Shown: positions 1 through 7,523, counted from the stretch's first letter. The stretch is DNA of 7,523 bases from Bacillota bacterium (GCA_021846145.1 JAJZCJ010000159.1:1-7523); one strand, 5' to 3'. The notes: generated by a model from the letters alone, not told the origin. Program-made: numbers and translations.

Positions 1-327
1 ATTATTAATTTACGTGGAGTGGTCACGCCTGTGATTGATTTGCGTGAACGTCTCGGATTGCCAACGCAACTATATGTAGCAGAATCGCGATTGATTGTAG
101 TGCGAAATAATGATTATGATATTGCCTTGATTGTTGATGCAGCTAACGATGTGATGGATATTGATGGGAGTATCATTGAACCACCACCGGCAGTGATTGG
201 CGGGGTGCAAGCTGTATATTTGTCTGGAGTAGCAAAATTAAAGGATCGATTGTTGGTGCTACTAAATTTAAATCGAATATTAAACGACAGTGAAGTGGCA
301 CAAGTGCAGATGATTACGGAGGTATAA
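1..327 (+). CDS. cheW: Chemotaxis coupling protein CheW (5' end missing)
   Basis: The reading frame is open from base 1, so the true start lies upstream; an internal GTG at 19 is not the start because the frame before it already encodes the conserved CheW stretch IINLRGVVTPVIDLRERLG. The visible 108 residues are roughly the C-terminal two thirds of a protein that is usually about 150-160 residues. The rest (LIVVR, ALIVDAANDVM, KLKDRLLVLLNLNRIL) matches the beta-strand pattern of the CheW SH3-like fold. CheW links methyl-accepting chemoreceptors to the histidine kinase CheA in membrane-associated arrays. It ends two bases before cheC, whose Shine-Dalgarno site lies inside the cheW 3' end, which implies one operon. 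A CheV or a CheW-like domain of another protein is possible, but the length to the stop and the cheC-cheD neighbours favour CheW. Confidence 0.93.
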   Translation: MINLRGVVTPVIDLRERLGLPTQLYVAESRLIVVRNNDYDIALIVDAANDVMDIDGSIIEPPPAVIGGVQAVYLSGVAKLKDRLLVLLNLNRILNDSEVAQVQMITEV

Positions 328-329
328 CG

Positions 330-950
330 GTGGTTGATAAGTATCGATTAGGGGATGAGGCAGCAGACGTGCTGCGGGAGGTAGGAAATATTGGCGCTGC
401 ACATGCAGCAACCGCATTATCGCAAATATTGCATCAAGGTGTCGAGATGCAGGTTCCTCAAGTGGAGCTAATTCCTTTTGATGAAATTGCTAATGTGGTC
501 GGTGGACCAGAAGCAGTTGTTGCCTGCGTCTATTTAAAGGTGACGGGGGATCTCAGTGGTAATATGTTTTTTATTCAGTCTCTGGAGAGCGCTAAACAAT
601 TGACAGGAGAAATTTTGCCAGAGAATAAGTCGCGTGCAGAATTAAATGAATTGGAACTATCTGCACTTGGAGAGATGGGCAATATATTAACTGCATCTTA
701 TCTATCTTCTCTAACTGATTTCACACAATTAAAAATGTATCCCTCTATTCCGTATATTTCAATTGATATGGCGCAGGCAATTCTGACCATTGGATTGCTC
801 TCCGATGCACCTTTAGGCGATTATGCGTTGGTGATTCATACCACCATTCACAATACAACAGCAATTGAAAGAGCACATATTTTTCTATTACCAGACCCTG
901 GCCAGGAAATAGTGTTGCTTCACGCGTTGGGAATGGAGATACAGCAATGA
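330..950 (+). CDS. cheC: CheY-P phosphatase CheC
   Basis: This 206-residue protein is close to B. subtilis CheC (209). It contains both copies of the CheC phosphatase signature, an acidic or Ser residue followed by E and N: D13-E17-N20 in the segment VLREVGNIGAAHAATALS and S111-E115-N118 in ALGEMGNIL. CheC dephosphorylates CheY-P and binds CheD, which stimulates it, giving feedback on receptor adaptation in Gram-positive bacteria. Both active sites look intact, unlike CheX or single-site relatives. The GTG start is set by the strong site GGAGGT at 318-323, six bases upstream. The stop overlaps the cheD start by four bases (ATGA), so translation of the two partners is probably coupled. Confidence 0.95.
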   Translation: MVDKYRLGDEAADVLREVGNIGAAHAATALSQILHQGVEMQVPQVELIPFDEIANVVGGPEAVVACVYLKVTGDLSGNMFFIQSLESAKQLTGEILPENKSRAELNELELSALGEMGNILTASYLSSLTDFTQLKMYPSIPYISIDMAQAILTIGLLSDAPLGDYALVIHTTIHNTTAIERAHIFLLPDPGQEIVLLHALGMEIQQ

Positions 951-1423
951 TTTATAAGGTGGGGATGGCCGATGCCAAGGTGGCGAAGGACGGAGACTCT
1001 TTGCGTACCTTGGGACTTGGCTCTTGCGTGGGAATTACACTTTATGATGATATACTGAAAATAGGTGGGATGGCACACATCATGCTTCCTGTTAGCAATG
1101 TGGATAAGGAAGTGAATCTTGCAAAATTTGCGGATACAGGTGTCCCTTATTTGCTTGAAATGGTGCTAGGTATGGGAGCTGCCAGAGCTAGATTAAAAGC
1201 AAAAATGGCTGGCGGAGCGCAAATGTTTGCGAATGCACATGGTCTTGAAGTGATCCGGGTGGGGCCGCGCAATATTGAAGCGGTTCAGGAAATGTTAAAA
1301 AAGTTACATATTCCTATTATCGCTTCAGCAGTGGGTGGAAATTTTGGACGGACCATAGAATTGGATTGCCAAACTGGCAAATTAGGTATCCGCACAGCGC
1401 AATATGGAGAAAGCGTAATTTGA
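947..1423 (+). CDS. cheD: Chemoreceptor glutamine deamidase CheD
   Basis: This 158-residue protein has the full CheD catalytic set: T21, C27 in LGLGSCVGITLYD and H44 in GGMAHIMLP. These are the same residue numbers described for Thermotoga maritima CheD. The family hydrolyses specific glutamine side chains of chemoreceptors to glutamate and also binds CheC, raising its CheY-P phosphatase activity. The N-terminus (MIYKVGMADAKVAK) is typical, which supports the ATG that overlaps the cheC stop. A GGAGA site lies just upstream inside cheC. In B. subtilis cheD is followed by sigD, but here the next gene is fapA, after an 18-base gap. Confidence 0.96.
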   Translation: MIYKVGMADAKVAKDGDSLRTLGLGSCVGITLYDDILKIGGMAHIMLPVSNVDKEVNLAKFADTGVPYLLEMVLGMGAARARLKAKMAGGAQMFANAHGLEVIRVGPRNIEAVQEMLKKLHIPIIASAVGGNFGRTIELDCQTGKLGIRTAQYGESVI

Positions 1424-1441
1424 AGGAGAATGTAGATTCAA

Positions 1442-2866
1442 ATGACACCTGAAGATGCTTCTAATGGCGTGAGTTCCATTGCTAATTACATCAAAATATC
1501 GGTGAGTCCGGATCGTTTATTTGCATATGTCGATTTTCGCGATCCACCAACTCACGAAGAGGGCATTAGTTTTTCTGGTCAGGAATTTCTATATTTTCTT
1601 AAAAATTCAAGATTAACACAAGGGCTAATTTCTGAATCAGAAGCACATTTATTGTTGCAAAGTTGGATGAGCACGATGGAAGGTGTGGAGGTTGCGCACG
1701 GTACACCACCTACCCCTTCCTCGGATGATAATATAGAGTTTTATTTTGAACAAGAAGTAACGGCTGCTCCTATGCACAAAGAAAATGGTACAGTTGATTA
1801 TCGAGAACTGGGAATTTTGCAAATGGTTAATGCCAATGAACGACTCGCTAAGATAATACCAGGGATTCTAGGTAGACCTGGTATTGACGTCTACGGTACG
1901 GAGATCCCCGTAAAACCACCTAAACAATTGAAACTGCCTAAGGGTAAATTTACTTACGAATCTGAGGATGGCAAGAATCTTTTTGCTGAAATCAGTGGAC
2001 AAATTGTGTATATCAGTGGTCAAAAAGTGTCTATATCTCCTGTATATCATGTGAAAGAAGATGTTGATTTCTCAACGGGGAATATTAATTTCAATGGCAG
2101 TGTATTAGTTCATGGCAATGTCAATGCGGGGTTTCGCATCGAAGCAGAAGGCAATATTGAAGTCATGGGAATTGTCGAGGCAGCAGATTTGAAGGCAGTA
2201 GGCGATATCGTGATCCGAGGAGGAATACAGGGTTCAACGACTACCAGAATCATCTCCGGTGGATCGATACGGGCACTCTATCTTCAAAATGTGGTGGTCA
2301 ATGCAGCGGGTGCTGTGATTGTCTCAGATAGTATGATGAATAGTGTCGTTCAGGCGATGGAGGTTCGTGTTGTAGGGAAACGAGGTTTGCTGGTGGGAGG
2401 GTTAACTCGCATACAAAAGGGGTTGTTTGCACGTGTTGTGGGTTCTCATATGGGGGCAAAAACCAGAATTGAACTAATTTTTTATAAACTAATTAAAGAG
2501 AAGATTCTTGAATTAGAAGCTGCACAAGCCAAAAAAATGCAGGAAATCGCAAAAATTGAAGAAACACTTGCAAAAATGCAGCAACTCGAGAAGTTGCGCA
2601 AAAATCTAACGCCTGAACAGTTAGAAAATAAGAATAGACTGATTGAGACGCTAAGTGTCGAAAAACAAATATTGCAGAATATTTACCAAGAGTATCAGGA
2701 CAAGCTTGAGGAGAAGAAAAATGCTGATCCGTCGATTGTGGAAATTGGAACCGTTGTCTATCCTGGGGTGAGCATCTCCACAGGAGAGGATATCTACGAG
2801 GTAAATGAAGTGTTGCACACCACTAAATTTGTTCAGGATTTGGACGGTTTGCGCAAGGTGAAATAA
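1442..2866 (+). CDS. fapA: FapA / DUF342 family protein
   Basis: The 474-residue protein has the DUF342 (FapA) layout. An N-terminal domain covers about residues 15-130, followed by the GxxGxDVxG-type linker motif (GRPGIDVYGTEIPVKPPK, about 144-161). A repetitive beta-helix-like region (about 205-335) is rich in G-x-I/V strands such as GSVLVHGNV and GDIVIRGGI. A long charged coiled coil (about 345-427) and a short beta C-terminus (430-474) follow. No signal peptide or membrane segment is visible, so it is probably cytoplasmic. FapA proteins are linked to flagellar assembly or placement, and in Vibrio vulnificus FapA interacts with the sugar-PTS enzyme IIA-Glc; the role in Bacillota is poorly defined. 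The site AAGGAGAA at 1423-1430 is 11 bases from the ATG, somewhat long. Its place after cheD supports a motility role. Family call is firm, function is not. Confidence 0.88.
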   Translation: MTPEDASNGVSSIANYIKISVSPDRLFAYVDFRDPPTHEEGISFSGQEFLYFLKNSRLTQGLISESEAHLLLQSWMSTMEGVEVAHGTPPTPSSDDNIEFYFEQEVTAAPMHKENGTVDYRELGILQMVNANERLAKIIPGILGRPGIDVYGTEIPVKPPKQLKLPKGKFTYESEDGKNLFAEISGQIVYISGQKVSISPVYHVKEDVDFSTGNINFNGSVLVHGNVNAGFRIEAEGNIEVMGIVEAADLKAVGDIVIRGGIQGSTTTRIISGGSIRALYLQNVVVNAAGAVIVSDSMMNSVVQAMEVRVVGKRGLLVGGLTRIQKGLFARVVGSHMGAKTRIELIFYKLIKEKILELEAAQAKKMQEIAKIEETLAKMQQLEKLRKNLTPEQLENKNRLIETLSVEKQILQNIYQEYQDKLEEKKNADPSIVEIGTVVYPGVSISTGEDIYEVNEVLHTTKFVQDLDGLRKVK

Positions 2867-2889
2867 TAAATTGAGAAGGGAGTGAATGA

Positions 2890-3375
2890 GTGGTGATGCC
2901 TTATGTATATGTATTTTTGGTGGGAGTGCTGATTCTCTTAGCGGCGATTAGTATGCGTAATTTCAAATCGAATAAGCGACCACGGGAAATATTGGACAAC
3001 GTGGAACACTTCATTGCAGAAATGGAATCGGAAAATGATCGCTTTGTAGAAATGGTCTCGCATTTGAGAAAAAAAATGGACGAAGAGAATTTGGCTATTA
3101 ATAACCGAATTGCGAGTGTAAGTACTGAACTTAGGCGCTTGACAGATCGTATACAGAGCCTAGAACGCACTACTACGTCCACTAAATTGGATATTGAGGA
3201 TATGCCTTTGATACATAGAGAACCACCGTCTTTTCTTTCACCCAAATATCAGGAGGTGGCACGCTTACTGATTGAAGGGAAGGACACGCAAATGATCGCA
3301 AAAGAATTAGGAATTGGTCGTGGAGAAGTGGATTTTGTCGCTCGTCTTTTAGAAAGCGAGCGTGATGACCAGTGA
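2890..3375 (+). CDS. SwrB-like membrane-anchored coiled-coil protein (DUF6115 type)
   Basis: The 161-residue protein has a single N-terminal membrane helix (about residues 4-21, VYVFLVGVLILLAAI) followed by a basic stretch. A charged helical, probably coiled-coil region (about 35-93) leads to a Pro-rich linker. The C-terminal segment (about 117-154) looks helix-turn-helix-like: YQEVARLLIEGKDTQMIAKE then LGIGRGEVDFVARLL. Length, architecture and position just before the rpsB block match SwrB of B. subtilis (167 residues), a membrane protein that promotes activation of the flagellar export apparatus during basal-body maturation. Three starts are possible (GTG 2890, GTG 2893, ATG 2896); 2890 is kept because AAGGGAG at 2876-2882 is seven bases upstream, though 2893 is nearly as good. 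The gene overlaps the next by four bases. Orthology with SwrB is inferred from layout and synteny, since sequence identity in this family is low. Confidence 0.72.
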   Translation: MVMPYVYVFLVGVLILLAAISMRNFKSNKRPREILDNVEHFIAEMESENDRFVEMVSHLRKKMDEENLAINNRIASVSTELRRLTDRIQSLERTTTSTKLDIEDMPLIHREPPSFLSPKYQEVARLLIEGKDTQMIAKELGIGRGEVDFVARLLESERDDQ

Positions 3376-3848
3376 ACGTTCGGCCCAGCTTTTATGCCGG
3401 GGTGGGTACAGGAATTATTGTTTCTACAGTGATTTTGGGTGCGTTACAGCTTTTTGCAACCCATCAATCTAGGCAACAGGTGTTCGCATTAGATAAAAAA
3501 ATACATATATTGAATAATCAGAATCAACAGTTGCACCAACAGATTCACGTGATCGAGCAGACTGCCATCGCAAATGCGCGTCAGCAGGCGCTTACAGTAG
3601 CACATGTGAAATCAACTAAATCAGTAAACCATGCGATAAAAAATGGTAGACCAGTGACGCTGGTAATATACCCGGGTATGTCTATATCCGAAATTGCTTT
3701 GGTTTTAACCAGGGCTGGTGTTGTTCCAGCATCAGCCCCATTTGTGATTGCAGCGATCAGATATAATCACCTACTTCGGGCAGGAAAATATACGTTCCAT
3801 GTAAATGAGCCATTTTTACAAATATTACACACATTGGCCATTCGTTAA
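3372..3848 (+). CDS. Small membrane protein with MltG/YceG-type LysM-like domain, no catalytic domain
   Basis: The 158-residue protein has an N-terminal membrane helix (about 7-29), then a Gln/Leu-rich, probably coiled-coil stretch (about 35-65) and a linker. The C-terminal domain (about 94-155) resembles the LysM-like N-terminal module of the endolytic murein transglycosylase MltG/YceG: VTLVIYPGMSISEIALVLTR, then AGVV, then LLRAGKYTFHVNEPFLQIL. Full-length MltG is about twice as long and carries its catalytic Glu after this module; here the frame stops first, so lytic activity is not expected. The helix-plus-zipper layout recalls FtsL/DivIC-type bitopic wall proteins. GTG at 3372 overlaps the previous stop (GTGA), and no strong Shine-Dalgarno site is visible, so translational coupling is likely. 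It could bind peptidoglycan near flagellar basal bodies, but that is inference. A degraded mltG fragment is less likely because the frame is intact and coupled. Confidence 0.68.
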   Translation: MNVRPSFYAGVGTGIIVSTVILGALQLFATHQSRQQVFALDKKIHILNNQNQQLHQQIHVIEQTAIANARQQALTVAHVKSTKSVNHAIKNGRPVTLVIYPGMSISEIALVLTRAGVVPASAPFVIAAIRYNHLLRAGKYTFHVNEPFLQILHTLAIR

Positions 3849-3874
3849 ATGTAGTATTGGAGTTTATTACATTT
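3847..3874 (+). terminator. AT-rich inverted repeat, possible weak terminator
   Basis: AAATGTAGTA (3847-3856) can pair with TATTACATTT (3865-3874), a 10-base-pair stem with one G-U pair and an 8-base loop. It starts within the stop codon of the preceding gene and lies just upstream of the rpsB promoter. The stem is AT-rich and the following bases (TGTGCAC) give no T tract, so termination would be weak at best. It may partly separate the motility genes from the rpsB operon. Confidence 0.3.
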
Positions 3875-3880
3875 GTGCAC

Positions 3881-3909
3881 TTGCTTGAAAAATCCGATAA
3901 TGATATACT
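3881..3909 (+). promoter_or_regulatory. Sigma-A-type promoter for rpsB-tsf
   Basis: A -35 element TTGCTT (3881-3886) is followed after exactly 17 bases by a -10 element TATACT (3904-3909). A TGA directly before the -10 (3901-3903) makes an extended TGn -10. This predicts a transcript start near 3915-3917 and a leader of about 100 bases before rpsB. It is the best housekeeping-type promoter I see in the window, and its position fits independent, growth-linked expression of the translation genes. Confidence 0.75.
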
Positions 3910-3915
3910 CTTGCA

Positions 3916-4013
3916 GGTGAAAAACACACGTTGGCAGAGGAAGGTTAAGTCTGCAAAATGCAGGGGGCATTCTGTTGAAGCCAACGGAGGGTAAACTTGA
4001 AGGGAGAATAATA
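3916..4013 (+). promoter_or_regulatory. Structured rpsB 5' leader, candidate S2 autoregulatory RNA
   Basis: A perfect 7-base-pair stem can form between CGTTGGC (3929-3935) and GCCAACG (3980-3986). It encloses an inner hairpin CTGCA (3951-3955) / TGCAG (3959-3963) with a three-base loop, and AGA (3936-3938) can pair with TCT (3971-3973). The rpsB Shine-Dalgarno site AGGGAGAA (4001-4008) lies 14 bases past the outer stem. A second purine run, GGAGGG (3986-3991), abuts that stem. In E. coli, S2 represses its own rpsB-tsf operon through the mRNA leader, so a similar role is plausible here, but this leader's function is inferred from pairing only. Confidence 0.5.
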
Positions 4014-4730
4014 ATGGCAGTCATTTCAATGAAACAATTACTGGAGGCAGGTGTCCACTTTGGGCATCAAACTCGTCGCTGGAATCCGAAAATGGACAAG
4101 TACATCTTCACGGAGCGCAATGGAATTTATATTATTGACTTGCAAAAGACGGTGAAGAAGGTCGATGAGGCCTATAATTTCATTCGTCAGGTCGCTTCGG
4201 AAGGAAAATCCGTATTATTTGTCGGAACCAAAAAACAGGCTCAGGACTCAGTTCGTGACGAATCCATTCGATCTGATAGCTACTTTGTTAATCAGCGCTG
4301 GCTTGGAGGTACTTTAACTAACTTTAATACGATTCAAAAACGGATTGACCGGTTGCGCACATTGGAAAAAATGGAGGAAGATGGCACGTTTGAAGTTCTT
4401 CCTAAAAAAGAAGTTATTTTGCTTAATAAAGAAAAAGACAGGTTAGAGAAGTTTCTCGGCGGTATTAAAAACATGGAAAAACTTCCGGGAGCGCTGTTTA
4501 TTATTGATCCGCGCAAGGAACGTATTGCGGTGGCAGAAGCACGTAAACTCGGTATTCCGATTGTGGGTATTGTGGATACAAATTGCGATCCTGATGAAAT
4601 TGACTATGTGATCCCTGGCAATGATGATGCGATTCGTGCAGTAAAATTGCTCTGTGGTAAAATGGCTGATGCGATTATGGAAGGCCGTCAAGGTGGAGAA
4701 GAAGAGTCTGCTGAAGTGGGCGTTAATTAG
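4014..4730 (+). CDS. rpsB: 30S ribosomal protein S2
   Basis: The 238-residue protein shows the full S2 pattern: [20 protein letters not shown] at 6-25, [17 protein letters not shown] at 30-46, [13 protein letters not shown] at 92-104, a helical hairpin at about 105-155, and [12 protein letters not shown] then [21 protein letters not shown]2 joins late in 30S assembly, on the back of the subunit between head and body, and is needed for S1 or mRNA contacts in many bacteria. The ATG at 4014 is chosen because AGGGAG at 4001-4006 is seven bases upstream and the product begins with the usual MAVISMK; an in-frame TTG at 3975 would put leader structure into the protein. The acidic tail (GGEEESAEV) is common in the family. 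It is the first gene after the promoter and is followed by tsf, as in most bacteria. Confidence 0.98.
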   Translation: MAVISMKQLLEAGVHFGHQTRRWNPKMDKYIFTERNGIYIIDLQKTVKKVDEAYNFIRQVASEGKSVLFVGTKKQAQDSVRDESIRSDSYFVNQRWLGGTLTNFNTIQKRIDRLRTLEKMEEDGTFEVLPKKEVILLNKEKDRLEKFLGGIKNMEKLPGALFIIDPRKERIAVAEARKLGIPIVGIVDTNCDPDEIDYVIPGNDDAIRAVKLLCGKMADAIMEGRQGGEEESAEVGVN

Positions 4731-4756
4731 TTGTAAAATGAATAGGAGTGAATATC

Positions 4757-5410
4757 ATGGCTGTTGTGGCGGCAAATTTGGTGAAACAGCTTCGTGAAAA
4801 AACTGGCGCTGGTATGCTTGATTGCAAGAAGGCACTAGAACAGGCTGAAGGCAACTTGGAGAAAGCAATTGAATTTTTGCGGGAACAGGGGTTATCCTCT
4901 GCGGCAAAAAAAGCGGGGAGAATTGCCGCAGAAGGCGTTGTGGAATCGTATATTCACGCGGGTGGCCGGATTGGCGTCATTGTGGAAGTGAATTGCGAGA
5001 CTGACTTTGTCGCCAAAACGGATGATTTTAAGTTGTTCGTGCGAGATATTGCAATGCATATTGCAGCAAGTAAACCAGAGCACTTACGGCGTGAAGATAT
5101 TCCACAGGAAGTAGTGGAGCATGAGACGGAAATATTCCGTCTGCAGACCTTAAACGAGGGCAAGCCCGAGCATATCGTTGATAAAATTGTTACAGGCAAA
5201 GTGGATAAGTATCTACGTGAGCTTTGCTTGCTAGACCAACCGTTTGTAAAGGATCCTTCGATTACTATTACCCAACTGGTCAATCAGATGATTTCTAAGA
5301 TTGGTGAGAATATCTCGGTTCGCCGTTTTGTCCGTTATGAAATGGGCGAGGGACTTGAAAAGAAACAAGATGATTTTGTGGCTGAAGTAATGGCTCAGGT
5401 AAAAAAATAG
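4757..5410 (+). CDS. tsf: Translation elongation factor Ts
   Basis: The 217-residue protein is the guanine-nucleotide exchange factor that regenerates EF-Tu-GTP. The N-terminal UBA-like helix bundle (about 1-50) contains [20 protein letters not shown]. The core domain has the invariant EF-Tu-contacting TDFVA (82-86) within [12 protein letters not shown], and the C-terminus carries [19 protein letters not shown] 4757 is preferred over an in-frame GTG at 4748 because AGGAG at 4744-4748 sits eight bases before it and overlaps the GTG. At 217 residues it is clearly shorter than B. subtilis EF-Ts (293); shorter versions with a reduced second core part are common in other Bacillota and in Thermus, so this is not a truncation. 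The usual C-terminal end is present. It follows rpsB after 26 bases and should share its transcript. Confidence 0.97.
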   Translation: MAVVAANLVKQLREKTGAGMLDCKKALEQAEGNLEKAIEFLREQGLSSAAKKAGRIAAEGVVESYIHAGGRIGVIVEVNCETDFVAKTDDFKLFVRDIAMHIAASKPEHLRREDIPQEVVEHETEIFRLQTLNEGKPEHIVDKIVTGKVDKYLRELCLLDQPFVKDPSITITQLVNQMISKIGENISVRRFVRYEMGEGLEKKQDDFVAEVMAQVKK

Positions 5411-5446
5411 CAAATTTCATGGGATTAAAATTCATGAGCAGCAAAC

Positions 5447-5464
5447 TGGGCGCGTAAGCGCCCA
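5447..5464 (+). terminator. GUAA-capped hairpin between tsf and pyrH, possible attenuator or weak terminator
   Basis: TGGGCGC (5447-5453) and GCGCCCA (5458-5464) form a perfect 7-base-pair GC-rich stem closed by the loop GTAA, a GNRA tetraloop. The sequence after it (ATTTATC) is AT-rich but not a true T tract, so full termination is doubtful. It may reduce read-through from rpsB-tsf into pyrH or protect the upstream message from 3' decay. It is the only strong hairpin I found in the 92-base gap. Confidence 0.5.
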
Positions 5465-5484
5465 ATTTATCATCGTGTGAGTGA

Positions 5485-6785
<1,301 letters not shown>

Positions 6786-6820
6786 TTGTTTTGAAGTGCG
6801 ATGTTCTGGAGGATACCGAA

Positions 6821-7523
6821 ATGTGGCCGTTTGCAAATAAACAAAAAAACAAGAATTCGGCCGAAATTAAACACTACAATCGGTTGGTTGGTGAACAGGG
6901 GCCTCATCATATTGCCATTATCATGGACGGGAATGGCCGCTGGGCGAAAGCTAGGGGACTTCCACGGCTAGCTGGCCATCATTCTGGTATGCTCGCGATG
7001 CGCGAGGTGGTGAGAGCAAGTGATGATTTGGGAATTAAGTATTTAACGTTGTATTCTTTTTCAACGGAGAACTGGAAACGTCCACGTCAAGAAGTTGAGT
7101 ATCTGTGGCGATTAGTTGATGAATTTTTTGCATTGGATATCGAAGAACTTGTGGAACGCAATGTGCGTATCACAATTCTTGGGGACACTTCCGAATTGCC
7201 ACTTGTCACGCAGGCAACAGTGAATCGGGCATTGCAGACCACGGCCACTAATACCGGGTTAAACCTGCAATTTGCGCTTAATTATGGTAGTCGCAAAGAA
7301 ATTATTGATGCGGTCAAGTCAATTGCCAAACTGGCAGCTGATGGGAAAGTGGCGGTTGAGGAGATTGACGAAGCGATTTTTAGCAACGCGTTAGCTACTC
7401 GCGGTATACCAGATCCTGATTTATTGATTAGGACATCAGGGGATCAAAGAATTAGTAATTTTTTATTGTGGCAAATCGCATACACAGAATTATATTTTGT
7501 GAATGAAATGTGGCCAGAATTCG
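6821..7523 (+). CDS. uppS: Undecaprenyl diphosphate synthase (3' end missing)
   Basis: An open frame from ATG 6821 runs off the window after 234 codons; the family is usually about 250-260 residues, so perhaps 20-30 are missing. GGAGG at 6808-6812 is eight bases before the start. The cis-prenyltransferase signatures are all seen: HIAIIMDGNGRWAKARGLPR (30-49) with catalytic D36, then GHHSG (52-56), LYSFSTENWKRP, ALNYGSRKEI, and DPDLLIRTSGDQRISNFLLW near the end, holding the second magnesium and pyrophosphate site. The enzyme condenses farnesyl diphosphate with eight isopentenyl diphosphates to make the C55 lipid carrier for peptidoglycan and other wall polymers; it is a membrane-associated cytosolic protein. 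The N-terminal 27 residues before the core are Lys/Asn-rich and normal for Bacillota. cdsA and dxr commonly follow in this order, beyond the window. Confidence 0.97.
   Translation, partial: MWPFANKQKNKNSAEIKHYNRLVGEQGPHHIAIIMDGNGRWAKARGLPRLAGHHSGMLAMREVVRASDDLGIKYLTLYSFSTENWKRPRQEVEYLWRLVDEFFALDIEELVERNVRITILGDTSELPLVTQATVNRALQTTATNTGLNLQFALNYGSRKEIIDAVKSIAKLAADGKVAVEEIDEAIFSNALATRGIPDPDLLIRTSGDQRISNFLLWQIAYTELYFVNEMWPEF

Noticed and set aside
2886..2949. ATG at 2886 in another frame, near the Shine-Dalgarno site of the SwrB-like gene
   Set aside because: The frame reaches a stop after about 21 codons and shows no protein-like features, whereas GTG 2890 opens a membrane protein of sensible architecture.
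2901..3245. Minus-strand open frame of 114 codons inside the SwrB-like gene
   Set aside because: It is fully opposite a convincing plus-strand gene, lacks a recognisable domain, and is a likely reverse-strand shadow; the same holds for other minus-strand frames at 4443-4691, 4954-5283, 5295-5687 and 5826-6242.
3975..4013. Upstream in-frame TTG start that would extend rpsB by 13 residues
   Set aside because: The extension has no clear Shine-Dalgarno site, would run through the leader stem, and is unlike S2 N-termini; ATG 4014 has AGGGAG at good spacing.
4748..4756. GTG start adding three residues to tsf
   Set aside because: The GTG overlaps the AGGAG site itself, while ATG 4757 is at ideal spacing and gives the usual EF-Ts N-terminus.
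4757..5410. tsf as a truncated gene, because it is about 75 residues shorter than the B. subtilis protein
   Set aside because: The conserved N-terminal, TDFVA and C-terminal segments are all present in order, and short EF-Ts versions are normal in many bacteria.

Overview
The window reads as one continuous plus-strand gene cluster of a flagellated Bacillota bacterium. It joins the end of a chemotaxis/flagellar operon to the translation and lipid-carrier block rpsB-tsf-pyrH-frr-uppS. The same overall order (cheW-cheC-cheD-...-swrB-rpsB-tsf-pyrH-frr-uppS) is known from Bacillus subtilis. CheC and CheD together with purine-rich Shine-Dalgarno sites (GGAGG type) also fit a Gram-positive host. The short EF-Ts and the interposed fapA suggest a lineage other than Bacillus itself, perhaps Alicyclobacillaceae-like, but that placement is inference only.

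Region 1 (1-1423) holds the 3' end of cheW, then cheC and cheD, tightly packed and partly overlapping. They encode a receptor-kinase coupling protein, a CheY-P phosphatase and a receptor glutamine deamidase. Region 2 (1442-3848) holds fapA (DUF342), a SwrB-like membrane-anchored coiled-coil protein with a C-terminal helix-turn-helix-like segment, and a small membrane protein whose only recognisable domain resembles the LysM-like part of MltG/YceG without the catalytic part. No sigD/fliA-type sigma factor lies between cheD and the SwrB-like gene, where B. subtilis has one.

Region 3 (3849-4013) is the junction. It carries an AT-rich inverted repeat that may be a weak terminator, a good extended -10 sigma-A-type promoter, and a leader of about 100 bases that can fold into a stem-loop before rpsB. 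Region 4 (4014-7523) encodes ribosomal protein S2, elongation factor Ts, UMP kinase, ribosome recycling factor and most of undecaprenyl diphosphate synthase, which runs off the window end. A GUAA-capped hairpin separates tsf from pyrH.

Most of the window is conserved housekeeping sequence. The parts deserving attention are the absent sigma gene, the two small membrane proteins at 2890-3848 and the rpsB leader. I see no mobile element, CRISPR array, tRNA or rRNA, and no gene-free stretch longer than about 165 bases.
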